A stretch of 64,000 bases of DNA from Streptomyces sp. NBC_00390 (GTDB lineage: Bacteria > Actinomycetota > Actinomycetes > Streptomycetales > Streptomycetaceae), in contig NZ_CP107945.1 of NCBI RefSeq assembly GCF_036057275.1, positions 1 through 64,000 on the forward strand, written 5' to 3'. Below are positions 1 to 9,296 of this stretch, one piece after another. The translations under genes and the position numbers were made by a program. The notes under the pieces were generated by a model. It ran no database searches. It was not told the DNA's origin and saw only the letters and a list, made by a program, of their open reading frames with translations. Position 1 is the first letter of the stretch, and every line of letters begins with the position of its first letter.

Positions 1-534
1 CCGGCGGCGGTGCCGCCAGCTCGCCTGCTCGGTCCCGATGGCATGCCCGTACGGTGGGCTCAGTGTGCCGTGTAGGCGGGAAGGGTTGTCGTACCGGATG
101 CAGCCTCTGATGGACGGCTGGGAGGTCGACTTCGGGCAGGGGAAGGAACCTTTGCTTCAGTGGCTGGAGTGCCACAGCCGGGCGGTGCCCGCCCCGGTCC
201 GCTCCCCTGGCCGTCACCGTCTGGTGCTGGCTCTGGGACACAACCGCATCGCCGCCAGGACCGGTTCGTTGGACAAACGGTCCTGTCTGCCGTGGCAGCT
301 GGGCATGGCCGCCGCGGAACTGTAGATTCGCCCCACCCCTGGGTTACCGACGAAATGCGGCTGGTGAGGTGACGCACAACAGGGGCGCGAAGCACCCCGT
401 CGAAGGCCTCCTCACGCCCTCGCTGGAGCCATAAGAACTCAGAACTCTGGTCCCAACAAGTGCTTACAGACAGCCGGGCCTGCGAAGTGCTTACAGACAG
501 CCGGGCCTGCGAGGTGTCCCCCACTGGCGCGGGG
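1..534. other. Left edge, no supported gene
   Basis: No open frame here has a recognisable domain or a convincing ribosome-binding site. A 95-codon frame at 38-325 (+) has a plausible composition but no known motif. The last 80 bases hold a tandem repeat and then the 3' end of the leftward phosphatase gene. Confidence 0.5.
458..511. repeat. Tandem duplication, 2 x 27 bp
   Basis: Two identical 27-bp units, each starting AAGTGCTTACAGACAG, lie head to tail at 458-484 and 485-511. They sit just downstream of the stop codon of the leftward phosphatase gene. The unit is not clearly palindromic. It may be a recent slippage duplication. Confidence 0.85.
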
Positions 535-2268
535 TCAGGTGGGTGGCCCGTCCTGCGAAGGAACGCGCACGACCAGGAGGGCGACGTCGTCGTCGTTGTC
601 TTCGGGACGCGCTCTTTTCATGAGGAGATCGGCGAAGCCCTCCAGGGGCCGGTGGGCCAGAGAGGCGGCATTCCGGCGCAGCCTTTCCAGGCCGTCGTCG
701 AGAGAACGGCCGGGCGATTCGATCAGGCCGTCGGTGTAGAGCACCAGAGTGGACAGCGGCGGCAGGACGACCGTTGCGTCCTCGCGGGGATTGCTGACCT
801 GGGTGCCGAGAAGGAGGCCGTGCCCGTCCGTGAGGTAGCGGCTCTGACCGTCGTACGTGACCAGCAGAGGCGGCGGGTGGCCGGCATTCGTCCAGCGCAG
901 CGTCCACTGCCCCATGCCGTCCGTCTCCAGACGGCCGAGGATCATGGTGGCCATCTCGACCTCGGAGATGCGGGGAACGGCTTCGTCGACACGGCTGACC
1001 ACGACGCTGGGCGGTTCCTGGTGCGACCAGGCATAGGCCCGCAGAATGTTGCGGAGCTGGGCCATGTCGGCCGCTGCGTCCAGGTCGTGCCCGACGACGT
1101 CGCCGATGACCAGGGCGAGGGCCTGGTCAGGAAGGTAGAAGGCGTCGTACCAGTCGCCGCCGACCTGGGACGCGTGGGGCGCCGACAGGTAGCGGGCGGC
1201 CATCTCGAGGCCCGGTACACGGGGCATCTGGGGCAGCAGGTGACGCTGCATGGTCTCGGCGACCTTGCGCTGGCGCTGGTAGAGACGTGCGTTGTCGAGT
1301 GCCAGGCCGGCGCGGCGGGCGATGTCCTCCAGCAGCGGGATGTCGGCGCCGGTGAAGGATTCTGGGCGGTCGGATCTGCCGAGGGTCAGAGCCCCGAGGA
1401 CCTCGCGGAGGCCGCGGATGGGCGCGATGACCGCAGAGTGCATGTGCGTGCCGTCGAACAGCCTGCGTTGTTCGACGGCAATGCCGGAGTCGGGCGGGCC
1501 GTGGTACGTCTCGGGCGTCGCCAGGGTGGACCCCGCTCCCCGCAGCGCCCGGGACAGCGGTTGGGGAGAGGCCTGGGGAACCGGCGGCATGGCTCCCTCC
1601 AAGTCCTTGCGGCGCACCAGGCGGCCGCCCTCCTCGTGCGCGACCACGGTGCGCCAGACCTCGTCGTTGTCGCTGATCAGGTCGACGACCGCCCAGTCCG
1701 CCAGCAGAGGAACGACCAGCCGAACCAGACGGTCCAGCGCCTCGTCGACATCCAGAGTGGAGGTGAGCTGGGTGGTGGTCTCGGCCAGCAGAGCCAGACG
1801 TTCCAGCTCCGACAGCAGCTCCATGGTGAGGGCCGGGCCCTGCAGCGACGGCTCGGCGGAATCGCGCTCGTGGAATACCACCAGGGCGCCCACTTCGTCG
1901 GCACTGATGCGCAAGGGGGTCGTCAGCCAGGACATCGCCAGCAACGTCCCGTCACCGCGCTCGAAGTAGCCCAGATCCTCCTGCCGGGTGCGTCGGGCGA
2001 TGAAGGCGTCCATCATCGCGCACTGGTTCCTGGGAATGGTCGTCCCATTGCCGTCCCGGTGGAGGAAATCATGCGCATCCCGGCCCAGCAGGTCCTCGGC
2101 GTTGCGAGCCAGCAACGCCTCGGCCTCGCTGTTCACCGCGACGACGGCGCCGTCGGCGTCCACCGCGTACGCACCGGCCTTGAGCCCTGCCAGCCAGCTG
2201 CCGAGCCCCAGTTGCAAGTCAGCGCCATGCTCCCCGTCTCCCGCCCTGCCACCACGTTGCGCGACCAC
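535..2268 (-). CDS. PAS-GAF-SpoIIE serine phosphatase
   Basis: A cytoplasmic PP2C-type (SpoIIE/RsbU) phosphatase, expected to dephosphorylate an anti-sigma-factor antagonist in a partner-switching pathway. From the N terminus there is a PAS-like sensor (about residues 20-140), a GAF domain (about 160-345) and the phosphatase (about 360-570). Phosphatase motifs are VGGDWYDAF near residue 368, IGDVVGHDLDAAADM near 386, TNAGHPPPLL, LYTDGLIE and the late acidic DNDDDVALLVV. Unlike the three other SpoIIE proteins in this window it ends after the phosphatase and has no HATPase kinase domain. The frame is open further upstream, but the GTG at 2268 is preceded by GGAGGTG at good spacing, and residues before it look non-coding. 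The product is 577 residues. The family call is secure; its substrate and signal are unknown. Confidence 0.9.
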   Translation of the reverse strand: MVAQRGGRAGDGEHGADLQLGLGSWLAGLKAGAYAVDADGAVVAVNSEAEALLARNAEDLLGRDAHDFLHRDGNGTTIPRNQCAMMDAFIARRTRQEDLGYFERGDGTLLAMSWLTTPLRISADEVGALVVFHERDSAEPSLQGPALTMELLSELERLALLAETTTQLTSTLDVDEALDRLVRLVVPLLADWAVVDLISDNDEVWRTVVAHEEGGRLVRRKDLEGAMPPVPQASPQPLSRALRGAGSTLATPETYHGPPDSGIAVEQRRLFDGTHMHSAVIAPIRGLREVLGALTLGRSDRPESFTGADIPLLEDIARRAGLALDNARLYQRQRKVAETMQRHLLPQMPRVPGLEMAARYLSAPHASQVGGDWYDAFYLPDQALALVIGDVVGHDLDAAADMAQLRNILRAYAWSHQEPPSVVVSRVDEAVPRISEVEMATMILGRLETDGMGQWTLRWTNAGHPPPLLVTYDGQSRYLTDGHGLLLGTQVSNPREDATVVLPPLSTLVLYTDGLIESPGRSLDDGLERLRRNAASLAHRPLEGFADLLMKRARPEDNDDDVALLVVRVPSQDGPPT

Positions 2269-2775
2269 TTCTTCCGCACCTCCGCTCTCGCGCCGGCCCT
2301 GCCCTGCCCGCAGCCTCCGCGGCTCTCCCCGAACCCCGCCCGGTCCATGGGGCGCATCTCTGGGACCCTGGATCAGCCTGTAGGGCAGTCGGAGGCGAGG
2401 AGAATGTACAGGGCCCGCCGGGGCCAGGCCTCTTCCGGCTGGGCACCTGCAGACGGTCGGCTCCGGATGGCGCTGAACGCTGACACGGGGGACGACCCGT
2501 CGGCGCCGGCCGCTCGAGCGCGTGCTCTTTGACGGGCAGCAGAGTGCTGCATACCTGGGGAGCCTGCGGCCGGTGGGTGTGCTGGGAGACAAGCAGGGGA
2601 TGCGCGCCCTTCGGCAACGCCATGAATCGCCGGCGCCTGGCGTGGGCGCAGAGAGCGACGGCGACCGGGCGCCTGTCGGCGGCGGCACCGGACGGGCGCA
2701 ACGCCGTCATGACGTGCCGTACGTGCAGTGCACCAACGCGTCCGCCCTTGCCGAGCTCACGACCATCTTCCCGAT
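2269..2775. other. Gap with no supported gene
   Basis: About 500 bases between the phosphatase and the membrane-protein gene. It should hold the phosphatase promoter. Open frames here show no domain and look like GC-driven shadows. Confidence 0.5.
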
Positions 2776-3483
2776 CTACAGGTCCGTACCGGCGTTGCCC
2801 TCGTCGTTCGAAGAGTCTCGCCGTTTGGGCTCGCTCTTGGCGGAAGAACCCTTCTCATGCCCCTCCAACAGCTCCAGGAGCGCAGCGTCTGCCTTTTTCT
2901 GGTCTTCCTTCGTCAGTTCGGCAGGGACGTTGTTGTAGACGGTGTACCGGTCGGGATAGATGATGTTGGTGGTCCTCAAGGTGAACGTCAGAAGCGAGCG
3001 CCAACCCTTGCGGTGGCCAACTCTCACTTGGATTCGGACCTTGTAGTCACGGGCCTCTGGAACCAACCCAGAAAACGGTGCCTCGAACTCGATGAAGAGT
3101 TGTTGCGCTTCTCTGCCGGCCACAACGAATCCGGCCGGCAACTTCGGTTCCTCGTCCGGTCCGGGTTGGAGACGGCATGGTGAAGACTTCCACAGGAGCG
3201 GCAGATGAGAGGCGGGCTCATCGGGGAAGCTCAGCATGAGGTCGTGCACGACTATCGGCTTGGCACCGGTGTTGTGAAAGACGAGCGGAAGCCGCAGGCG
3301 AACAATGGAGCCGTGGCAAATCGCTGCAAAGGAATGAGGCTCCCATGTCTCCAGGCGCCCCTGTCTGGCGTTGATCCACCAGAATGAGGCAACGGTGAAG
3401 ATCAATGCACTGACCGACACAACGCTGGCAGCAGAAAGCGATGAGAACGCATTCTGATCAGCAGCGGCCATCAGCGGAAGCAC
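2776..3483 (-). CDS. Hypothetical membrane-anchored protein
   Basis: A 235-residue protein of unknown function. One hydrophobic segment near the N terminus (about residues 17-37, ending FWWINARQGR) would anchor it. The rest, with a beta-rich stretch containing LRLPLVFHNTGAKPIVVHDL, looks like an immunoglobulin-like or related all-beta domain. The C terminus is charged (EGHEKGSSAKSEPKRRD). The longest start is GTG at 3483; ATG at 3471 is an alternative, and neither has a strong ribosome-binding site. It points the same way as the phosphatase, but a 500-base gap makes a shared operon doubtful. GC content is slightly lower than in its neighbours. Confidence 0.6.
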   Translation of the reverse strand: MLPLMAAADQNAFSSLSAASVVSVSALIFTVASFWWINARQGRLETWEPHSFAAICHGSIVRLRLPLVFHNTGAKPIVVHDLMLSFPDEPASHLPLLWKSSPCRLQPGPDEEPKLPAGFVVAGREAQQLFIEFEAPFSGLVPEARDYKVRIQVRVGHRKGWRSLLTFTLRTTNIIYPDRYTVYNNVPAELTKEDQKKADAALLELLEGHEKGSSAKSEPKRRDSSNDEGNAGTDL

Positions 3484-3823
3484 AAATTCAGTGTGCCAGC
3501 CTCAGGGTGGGTACGCTAAACGTCGCCCATGGGGCAAAGGCAGCTGGTCAGGGCGGTCTGGGCCTGCAACTGCACGTTTGCTGCAATCGCAGCTAGAGCG
3601 CAGGGCCACGGGCCGCTCCCGTTCGTAGGCACGCAGGAGGCCGGGAGTTCCGCAGCCCTCGGCGCCGGCAGCCACCGGTGGGGGCATCTATGGACGGTGT
3701 CGCCGGCGCGGTCGAGAAGAGGCTGCAGAACACGATGGCGCTTGTTCTGCGCCCGTGGCGGATTCACACGCGCGGTGGTCGGCGGCCGGGGGCGGTCCGT
3801 CACAGCCACGGCAGGGGCGAACC

Positions 3824-3855
3824 GGGCGCCGGTACTCAGGAGAGCACCGGCGCCC
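3824..3855 (-). terminator. Hairpin terminator of the catabolic operon
   Basis: A perfect 10-bp inverted repeat, GGGCGCCGGT at 3824-3833 and ACCGGCGCCC at 3846-3855, with a 12-base loop. It lies about 85 bases beyond the stop of the leftward nitroreductase gene, the last gene of the operon. There is no T-run, which is common in Streptomyces. Confidence 0.6.
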
Positions 3856-3940
3856 ACGGCATGGCGCCTCTCACCTGTACGCCGACCGCGCTCGGGTGCT
3901 CGGACTTCGGATCCCGCGCGACCGGGCGGCGGCAGTGCCG

Positions 3941-4564
3941 TCAGGCCCAGGCGACGGCGTCCTCGACGGGCACGCGGGGCAGCCGCGGGAACCACGGGTC
4001 GGCACCGGGGTGGCCGATGTTGACCACCAGATGCGAGCGCCAGCTGGTACCGGCGAAGAACTCCTTGTCCACGCCGGCCCGGTCGAAGCCCGCCATGGGA
4101 CCGGCCGCCAGCCCTGCTGCGCGCACCGCGAGCAGGAAGACCCCGCTCTGCAGTGCCGAGTTGTAGGCGGCAAGGCTCTCGCGCGTCTGGATCTGGTCGG
4201 CGAACGCCGCTCGCAGCATGTCGCCGCGGGCCGGGAAGACGGTCGGCATCTGCTCGTGGAAGTCGACGTCGTACGCCAGGATCGCCACGGCCGGCGCTTG
4301 AAGCGTCTTGGCCCTGTTGCCCTCGTCGAGATGCTCGGCCAGTCGCTCCTTGCCCTCGCGGGTGCGCACGAAGAGCACACGCAGAGGCTGACCGTTGGCG
4401 GCGCTCGGCGACCATCGGGCGAGTTCCCAGATCATGGCGAGTTCGTCGTCGGCAACGGCCACCTCGGCAAAGGTGTTCGCGGTGCGGGCCTCGGTGAACA
4501 GCACCTTTCGCCCTGCGTCGTCGAGGACATCGAGGGCCTGCGGTTCGCGGTCGGTCGTGCTCAT
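3941..4564 (-). CDS. RutE-like nitroreductase family protein
   Basis: A 207-residue flavin-dependent reductase that most resembles the RutE/malonic-semialdehyde-reductase branch of the nitroreductase family. Visible features are the early ARTANTFAEVAV segment, the FMN-site stretch RWSPSAANGQPLRVLFVR, and the C-terminal VNIGHPGADPWFPRLPR. Length fits RutE (about 196 residues). The frame extends upstream, but ATG at 4564 is preceded by a purine-rich AGAGAGAAA and begins the conserved region. It lies 151 bases after the acetoacetyl-CoA synthetase gene on the same strand and is probably the last gene of the operon. A role in reducing a semialdehyde from ring degradation is inference; the FMN family assignment is firmer. 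Confidence 0.78.
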   Translation of the reverse strand: MSTTDREPQALDVLDDAGRKVLFTEARTANTFAEVAVADDELAMIWELARWSPSAANGQPLRVLFVRTREGKERLAEHLDEGNRAKTLQAPAVAILAYDVDFHEQMPTVFPARGDMLRAAFADQIQTRESLAAYNSALQSGVFLLAVRAAGLAAGPMAGFDRAGVDKEFFAGTSWRSHLVVNIGHPGADPWFPRLPRVPVEDAVAWA

Positions 4565-4715
4565 GGTTTCTCTCTTACTTCGGTTGTGCGGATGGTGTGG
4601 TGCCGGGGCGGGTTGACCGCCCCGGCGCCACACGGTGGGGACGGGGTCTGGTTTGCGGAGCCGGGCGGGGCACAAGGACCCGGTGCTGCCACGTGGGCCT
4701 TAGGCCCCGCCGGCG

Positions 4716-6731
4716 TCATGTGTGGTCGGCTGACCGCTTGTTCCGCTCCGCGCCCAGGCGGGCGAAGTAGGCGATCAGATCGGGGTTGTCGACCGCCGCG
4801 GGATTCAGGACCTGCTCGGCGGGGATGCCCTGGAGCAGGCGCTTGACGGGAACCTCGAGCTTTTTGCCGGTCTTGGTGTGCGGGAGGGCCGGTACGGCGA
4901 GGATCTCGTCGGGGACGTGGCGGGGCGAGGCGCCGGCGCGGATCGCGTCGCGGATCTTCTCGCGCAGGGGGTCGTCCAGGCCGGCCCCGTCGGCGAGGAC
5001 CACGAAGAGCGGCATCCAGTAGCCGCCGTCGGGGTCCTCCGCGCCGATGACGAGGGCCTCGGTGATCTCGGGGAGGCGCTCGACGACGTCGTGGATGTCG
5101 GCACTGCCCAGGCGCACGCCGTTGCGGTTGAGGGTGGCGTCGGAGCGGCCGTGGACGATCACCGAGCCGTGCGAGGTGAGGGTGATCCAGTCGCCGTGCC
5201 GCCACACGCCGGGGTAGGCGCCGAAGTAGGCGTCGCGGTAGCGGCTGCCGTCGGGGTCGTTCCAGAAGTACAGCGGCATGGACGGCATGGGCCGGGTGAC
5301 GACCAGTTCGCCGACCTGGTCCAGGACAGGGGTGCCCGTCGCGTCGTAGGCGGCCAGCGCCACGCCCAGGCCGGGGGCGGACAGCTCCCCCGCCCAGACC
5401 GGGGTCGTGGCGGCACTGCCGGCGAAGCCGGAGACGACGTCCGTGCCGCCGCTGGTGGAGGCCAGCTGGATGCCGGGGCCCACATGGTCACGGACCCAGG
5501 GGTAGGCGGAGGCGGGCAGAGCGGAGCCGGTGCAGCCGACGACGCGGACGGCCGAAAGGTCGTGCACGGAGGGTTCGATGCCCAGCTTGCTCATGGCCAG
5601 CAGGTACTGGGGGCTGGTGCCGAAGACGGTGACCTTGTGGCGGGCCGCCAGCTCCCACAGGATGTCCGGTCGCGCGAGCGGCGCCGGGCTGCCGTCGTAG
5701 GTGCAGGTGGTCGCGCCGGTCAGCAGGGTGGAGACGACCAGGTTCCACATCATCCAGTGGGTGGTGGTGTACCACAGCAGGCGGTCCCCGGTGCCCAGAT
5801 CGGTGTGCAGGCCGAGCATCTTGAGGTGCTCGAGCAGGATCCCGCCGTGCCCGTGGACGATGCCCTTGGGCAGGCCGGTGGTGCCGGAGGAGAAGACGAC
5901 CCACAAAGGGTGGTCGAACGGCACCGGGACGACGGTGAGGTACTCGGTGCGGGTGGCGGCGTCCTCCCAGGGAACCGTCAGCCCCGGGTGCCCGCCCTCG
6001 GGCCAGGCAAGGCCCACGTGGTCCACGAGCACCGTGGCCGTCAGCGTCGGCAGGGCGGCGGCCAGTTCGAGCGAGGCGGTCCGGCGGTCGTGGGTGGTGC
6101 CGTTGAAGAGGTAGCCGTCCGCGGTGATCAGCACCGTGGGTCCGAGCTGGGCGAAGCGGTCGGCGGCGGCCTTGGGTGCGTAGTCCTGGCCGCACACCGA
6201 CCACACCGCGCCCAGGCTGGCGGCGGCGAGGAAGGCGATGACGGCGTGGGGGGTGTTGGGCAGGTAGCCCACCACCCGGTCGCCCTGTCCGACGCCCAGG
6301 TCGCGCAGGGTGGCGGCGACGGAGGCGACCTGTGAGCGCAGCTGCCGGCCCGTGATCTCGTAGCCGGCTCCGGTCTCGTCCAGGGCGGTGATGGCGGGAG
6401 CGTCCGGCTGCAGGTTGCGCAGCGCGTGGTGGGCGTAGTTGAGGGTGGCGCCGGGGAACCAGCGGGCGCCGGGCATGGTTTCCTCGGCCAGCACCCGCTC
6501 GTACTCGGTCGTCGCGTCGATGTCGAAGTACTCCCACACCGCGGCCCAGAACCCTTCCAGGTCGGTGACGGACCAGCGGTACAGGGCCTGGTAGTCGGTG
6601 GGGTCCTGGATCCGGGCGCCCTGGTGCCGGGCCGCCCATCGGGCGAAGTCCGCGATGCGGCTGCGGGCGGCCGTCTTCGGGTCGGGGGTGAAGAAGGGTT
6701 TTGGGTGCGGCGTGGGGTGCGGGCTGGTCAT
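4716..6731 (-). CDS. Acetoacetyl-CoA synthetase
   Basis: Acetoacetate-CoA ligase (ANL superfamily), which activates acetoacetate with ATP and CoA so thiolase can split it to acetyl-CoA. The 671-residue length and the N terminus, with the ACS-type segment ARWFPGATLNYAHHAL, match this enzyme rather than the shorter acetyl-CoA synthetases. The ATP-binding loop FSSGTTGLPKGIVHGHGG is complete, and the C-terminal ANL motif NRNGVRLGSADIHDVVE is present. ATG at 6731 follows GAGGAA and lies 16 bases after the monooxygenase gene, so the two should be cotranscribed. In this operon it suggests that ring fission ends in acetoacetate. Some family members accept other beta-keto acids. Confidence 0.9.
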   Translation of the reverse strand: MTSPHPTPHPKPFFTPDPKTAARSRIADFARWAARHQGARIQDPTDYQALYRWSVTDLEGFWAAVWEYFDIDATTEYERVLAEETMPGARWFPGATLNYAHHALRNLQPDAPAITALDETGAGYEITGRQLRSQVASVAATLRDLGVGQGDRVVGYLPNTPHAVIAFLAAASLGAVWSVCGQDYAPKAAADRFAQLGPTVLITADGYLFNGTTHDRRTASLELAAALPTLTATVLVDHVGLAWPEGGHPGLTVPWEDAATRTEYLTVVPVPFDHPLWVVFSSGTTGLPKGIVHGHGGILLEHLKMLGLHTDLGTGDRLLWYTTTHWMMWNLVVSTLLTGATTCTYDGSPAPLARPDILWELAARHKVTVFGTSPQYLLAMSKLGIEPSVHDLSAVRVVGCTGSALPASAYPWVRDHVGPGIQLASTSGGTDVVSGFAGSAATTPVWAGELSAPGLGVALAAYDATGTPVLDQVGELVVTRPMPSMPLYFWNDPDGSRYRDAYFGAYPGVWRHGDWITLTSHGSVIVHGRSDATLNRNGVRLGSADIHDVVERLPEITEALVIGAEDPDGGYWMPLFVVLADGAGLDDPLREKIRDAIRAGASPRHVPDEILAVPALPHTKTGKKLEVPVKRLLQGIPAEQVLNPAAVDNPDLIAYFARLGAERNKRSADHT

Positions 6732-6747
6732 GGTGTGGTGTTCCTCG

Positions 6748-8361
6748 TCAGGGGGCGGGCCGGACGTCGGCGGTACGGCGGGCCGTGTGCAGCAGGGGAG
6801 CCCAGGCGGCGGTGTCCGTGAAGTCGCCGGTGCCGGCGGGGACGGTGTCCATCACGACGCGGTCGGGGCGCAGCAGGACGGCGTCCGACCGGCCGCGTGC
6901 CAGCCAGGCGGCCAGGTGGCCGTCGTCGCCCAGGTCGTCGACGTGGATCGTCGGTGCGCCCAGTGTCGTGGCCACGGCCGTCATCCGCGCCGTGGGCGGC
7001 ACAGCGGTCAGGACGGCGAAGGAGTCCCCGAGGACGTCATCGAGGCGCACTCGCCTGCCGTCGTGCCGTACCCAGGGCTGCGGGCAGAAGGTGCCGGCCA
7101 GCACGCGGCCCATCAGCCTGGGGCGGCGCCGTACGAGTGGACCGGCGGTCAGGGCGGGGCTGAGGTCACGGCTCACCGCCGCGGTCACGCCGGGGATGCG
7201 GCAGACCGTGCCCACGACGGCCCGGCGCAATGCCGCACCGCGGTCCTGTCCGCCGGTCATGGCCCAGCCGACGGCGACCGCGACGCGGATCACATGGCGG
7301 GCATGCGGCTTGCGCTCGTGTTCGTAGGTGTCCAGCAGCCCCTCGTGTGCGCCCTGTTGGAGGACGCGGGCGAGTTTCCAGGTGAGGTTGTGGGCGTCAC
7401 GCAGGCCGGCGCACAGGCCCTGCCCGACGAAGGGCGGGGTGAGGTGGGCGGCGTCGCCCAGCAGGAAGACGCGCCCGCGGCGCCACCGGTCGGCGAGACG
7501 GGCCCGGAAGGTGTACTGCGCCTGACGGATCACCTCGAAGTCGTCGGCCTGCGAGACGTCGGGCGGCAGGTCCGCCCAGGGGGCGACCAGCTCGCGCAGG
7601 CGCGCCCACCCGTCCGGGCCGTCCAGGTGCTCGTCCTCGGCCAGCCGGAACTCCCAGCGGTAGCGGTCCTCGCCGACGCGCATGAACGTGCCCGGCCGGT
7701 GGGGGCAGCAGATCTGCTCGGCGCCTTCCCAGCTGCGTACCGGGCGGCTGGTGCGCACGTCGATGACCCGCCAGCTCTCTTCGAAGTGCAGGTCCTGCCA
7801 GAGGGTGCCGATGGCGTCGCGGGTGAGGCTGCCCGCACCGTCGCAGCCGAGGACGGCATCGGCGAACACGTGCTCCACCTCGTCGCTGCCGTCGCGGCGG
7901 AAGGTGACCCGGACCGGACCCGTGGGATCGTTGGGTCCGTCGGTGTCCTGGGTGACGGACACGACCTCCACCCCGCCCCGCAGCTCGCACTCGGGGCGGC
8001 GCGCCAGGGCGTCGCGCAGCAGGCGTTCCAGCTCGGGCTGGTCGAACATGCTGGTCTGTGGGAAGCCGTGGTGCCCGTGCAGGGACCGCGGGAATTCGGT
8101 GATCATGCGGCGCCGGGCGTCGAGCAGCCGTAGCCCGCGCGCGGGGCGTGCGAGGGCGGCGAACTCCTCGTGGACACCGACGCTCTGCAGGATCCGGCGG
8201 ATCTCGTCGTCCACGACGACGGCGCGCGGCTGGGGGTAGACGTCCCGGTGGCGTTCCAGGACGACGCTGCGCACTCCGTGCCGGGCGAGCAGGAGGGCGG
8301 CCGTGACGCCGACGGGTCCGGCACCGATGATCACCACCGGTGTCCGGGATGGGGCCTTCAT
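6748..8361 (-). CDS. FAD-dependent aromatic monooxygenase (MhpA/PheA type)
   Basis: A class A flavoprotein hydroxylase of 537 residues that adds a hydroxyl to a phenolic ring using NAD(P)H and oxygen. The Rossmann motif VIIGAGPVGVTAALLLARHG starts near residue 10. The second FAD site, LGDAAHLTPPFVGQGLCAG, lies near residue 300. DG-type residues appear in VLGCDGAGSLTRD. The C-terminal region is a thioredoxin-like fold as in phenol hydroxylases and MhpA. Its ATG at 8361 overlaps the stop of the upstream hydrolase gene (ATGA), showing translational coupling. It probably makes the catechol-type substrate for the extradiol dioxygenase in the same operon. The actual ring substrate cannot be read from sequence. 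Confidence 0.88.
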   Translation of the reverse strand: MKAPSRTPVVIIGAGPVGVTAALLLARHGVRSVVLERHRDVYPQPRAVVVDDEIRRILQSVGVHEEFAALARPARGLRLLDARRRMITEFPRSLHGHHGFPQTSMFDQPELERLLRDALARRPECELRGGVEVVSVTQDTDGPNDPTGPVRVTFRRDGSDEVEHVFADAVLGCDGAGSLTRDAIGTLWQDLHFEESWRVIDVRTSRPVRSWEGAEQICCPHRPGTFMRVGEDRYRWEFRLAEDEHLDGPDGWARLRELVAPWADLPPDVSQADDFEVIRQAQYTFRARLADRWRRGRVFLLGDAAHLTPPFVGQGLCAGLRDAHNLTWKLARVLQQGAHEGLLDTYEHERKPHARHVIRVAVAVGWAMTGGQDRGAALRRAVVGTVCRIPGVTAAVSRDLSPALTAGPLVRRRPRLMGRVLAGTFCPQPWVRHDGRRVRLDDVLGDSFAVLTAVPPTARMTAVATTLGAPTIHVDDLGDDGHLAAWLARGRSDAVLLRPDRVVMDTVPAGTGDFTDTAAWAPLLHTARRTADVRPAP

Positions 8362-9296
8362 GGTGCGTCCGTGACGGGGGTCCGCTGCTCGCCGAGGTCG
8401 ATCTGCCCGTCGGGGGTGGCGATCGTGGCGGTGATGAGGTCACCGTCGCGCAGGTAGAGGGGGTTCTTGGCCTGGCCCTTGAAGAACGCCTTCCACTTCA
8501 TCGCGGGCGGCAGCAGCGCGCTGATCTTCGCGATCGGCTTGGGCGGGGCCTTCAGGGCCGTGCCGCCGGGGGTGCCGGTCAGCAGCAGGTCGCCGGGGTC
8601 GAGGGTCTGGAAGCGGGCGAGCAGGGTGAGCGCCTGTGCGGGCCGTACGATCATGTCGGCGAGCGTGCGGTCCTGGCGCGGTACGCCGTTGACCGACAGC
8701 CGCAGGCGCAGGTTGAGCAGGTGGGCGAAGTCTTCGGGCTCCAGCAGGGCCAGGTACGGCCCCGTCGGCGTGAAGGTCGGATAGGACTTGCTCTCGTAGA
8801 ACTGGGTCTTGGTCAGCTGGACGTCGCGGGCGCTGACGTCGTTGGTCAGGACAAGGCCGGCGACGTACCGGGGCAGGTCCTGCTCCTCGACGACGGTGCC
8901 CACGGGCAGGGTGGCGCCCATGACGAGGCCGAGTTCCACCTCGTGGTCGAGGAACTTCACGTGCGCGGGGCGGACGATCTTCTCGTGCGGTCCGCTGACC
9001 GAGCCGGACGCCTTGCGGAAGAAGGTGGCCGGAATGTCGCCGGTGAAGCCCGAATCCTTGGCGTGGCTGCGGTAGTTGACCATCTGGGCGACCACCCGGC
9101 AGGGGGTGGTGACCGGAGGCAGCGCCACCAGGCCGGCGACGGGTGTGCCGCTCTCGGCCAAGGCGGCGGCTTCGCGGACCGCGTCCCGGTCGGCGAGCAG
9201 CTCGGCGGTGGTGACCGCCTTGGTCTCGACGCGGACGGCGCGCTCGTCCCGGACGGCCCACCAGCCGTCGGTGGTGCGCAGAACGTTGGTGCTCAT
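8358..9296 (-). CDS. Fumarylacetoacetate hydrolase family protein
   Basis: A 312-residue metal-dependent hydrolase or hydratase of the FAH superfamily, which cleaves C-C bonds in acylpyruvates and related ring-fission products. The catalytic core begins CRVVAQMVNYRSHAKDSG and contains KFLDHEVELGLVMG, whose Glu residues are the usual metal ligands. It goes on to LTNDVSARDVQ and the conserved end GDLLLTGTPGGTA. ATG at 9296 overlaps the stop of the dioxygenase gene (ATGA), and its own stop overlaps the monooxygenase start in the same way. It likely acts on the product of the adjacent dioxygenase and could release acetoacetate for the synthetase downstream. That link is inference. Confidence 0.87.
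   Translation of the reverse strand: MSTNVLRTTDGWWAVRDERAVRVETKAVTTAELLADRDAVREAAALAESGTPVAGLVALPPVTTPCRVVAQMVNYRSHAKDSGFTGDIPATFFRKASGSVSGPHEKIVRPAHVKFLDHEVELGLVMGATLPVGTVVEEQDLPRYVAGLVLTNDVSARDVQLTKTQFYESKSYPTFTPTGPYLALLEPEDFAHLLNLRLRLSVNGVPRQDRTLADMIVRPAQALTLLARFQTLDPGDLLLTGTPGGTALKAPPKPIAKISALLPPAMKWKAFFKGQAKNPLYLRDGDLITATIATPDGQIDLGEQRTPVTDAP

Noticed and set aside
460..2532. Long plus-strand open frame antisense to the phosphatase
   Set aside because: High-GC shadow: residue composition is rich in Arg/Gly/Val without motifs, while the minus strand encodes a full PAS-GAF-SpoIIE protein.
4878..6335. 485-codon plus-strand frame over the synthetase
   Set aside because: Gly/Val/Asp-rich shadow of the acetoacetyl-CoA synthetase gene; no domain and no ribosome-binding site.
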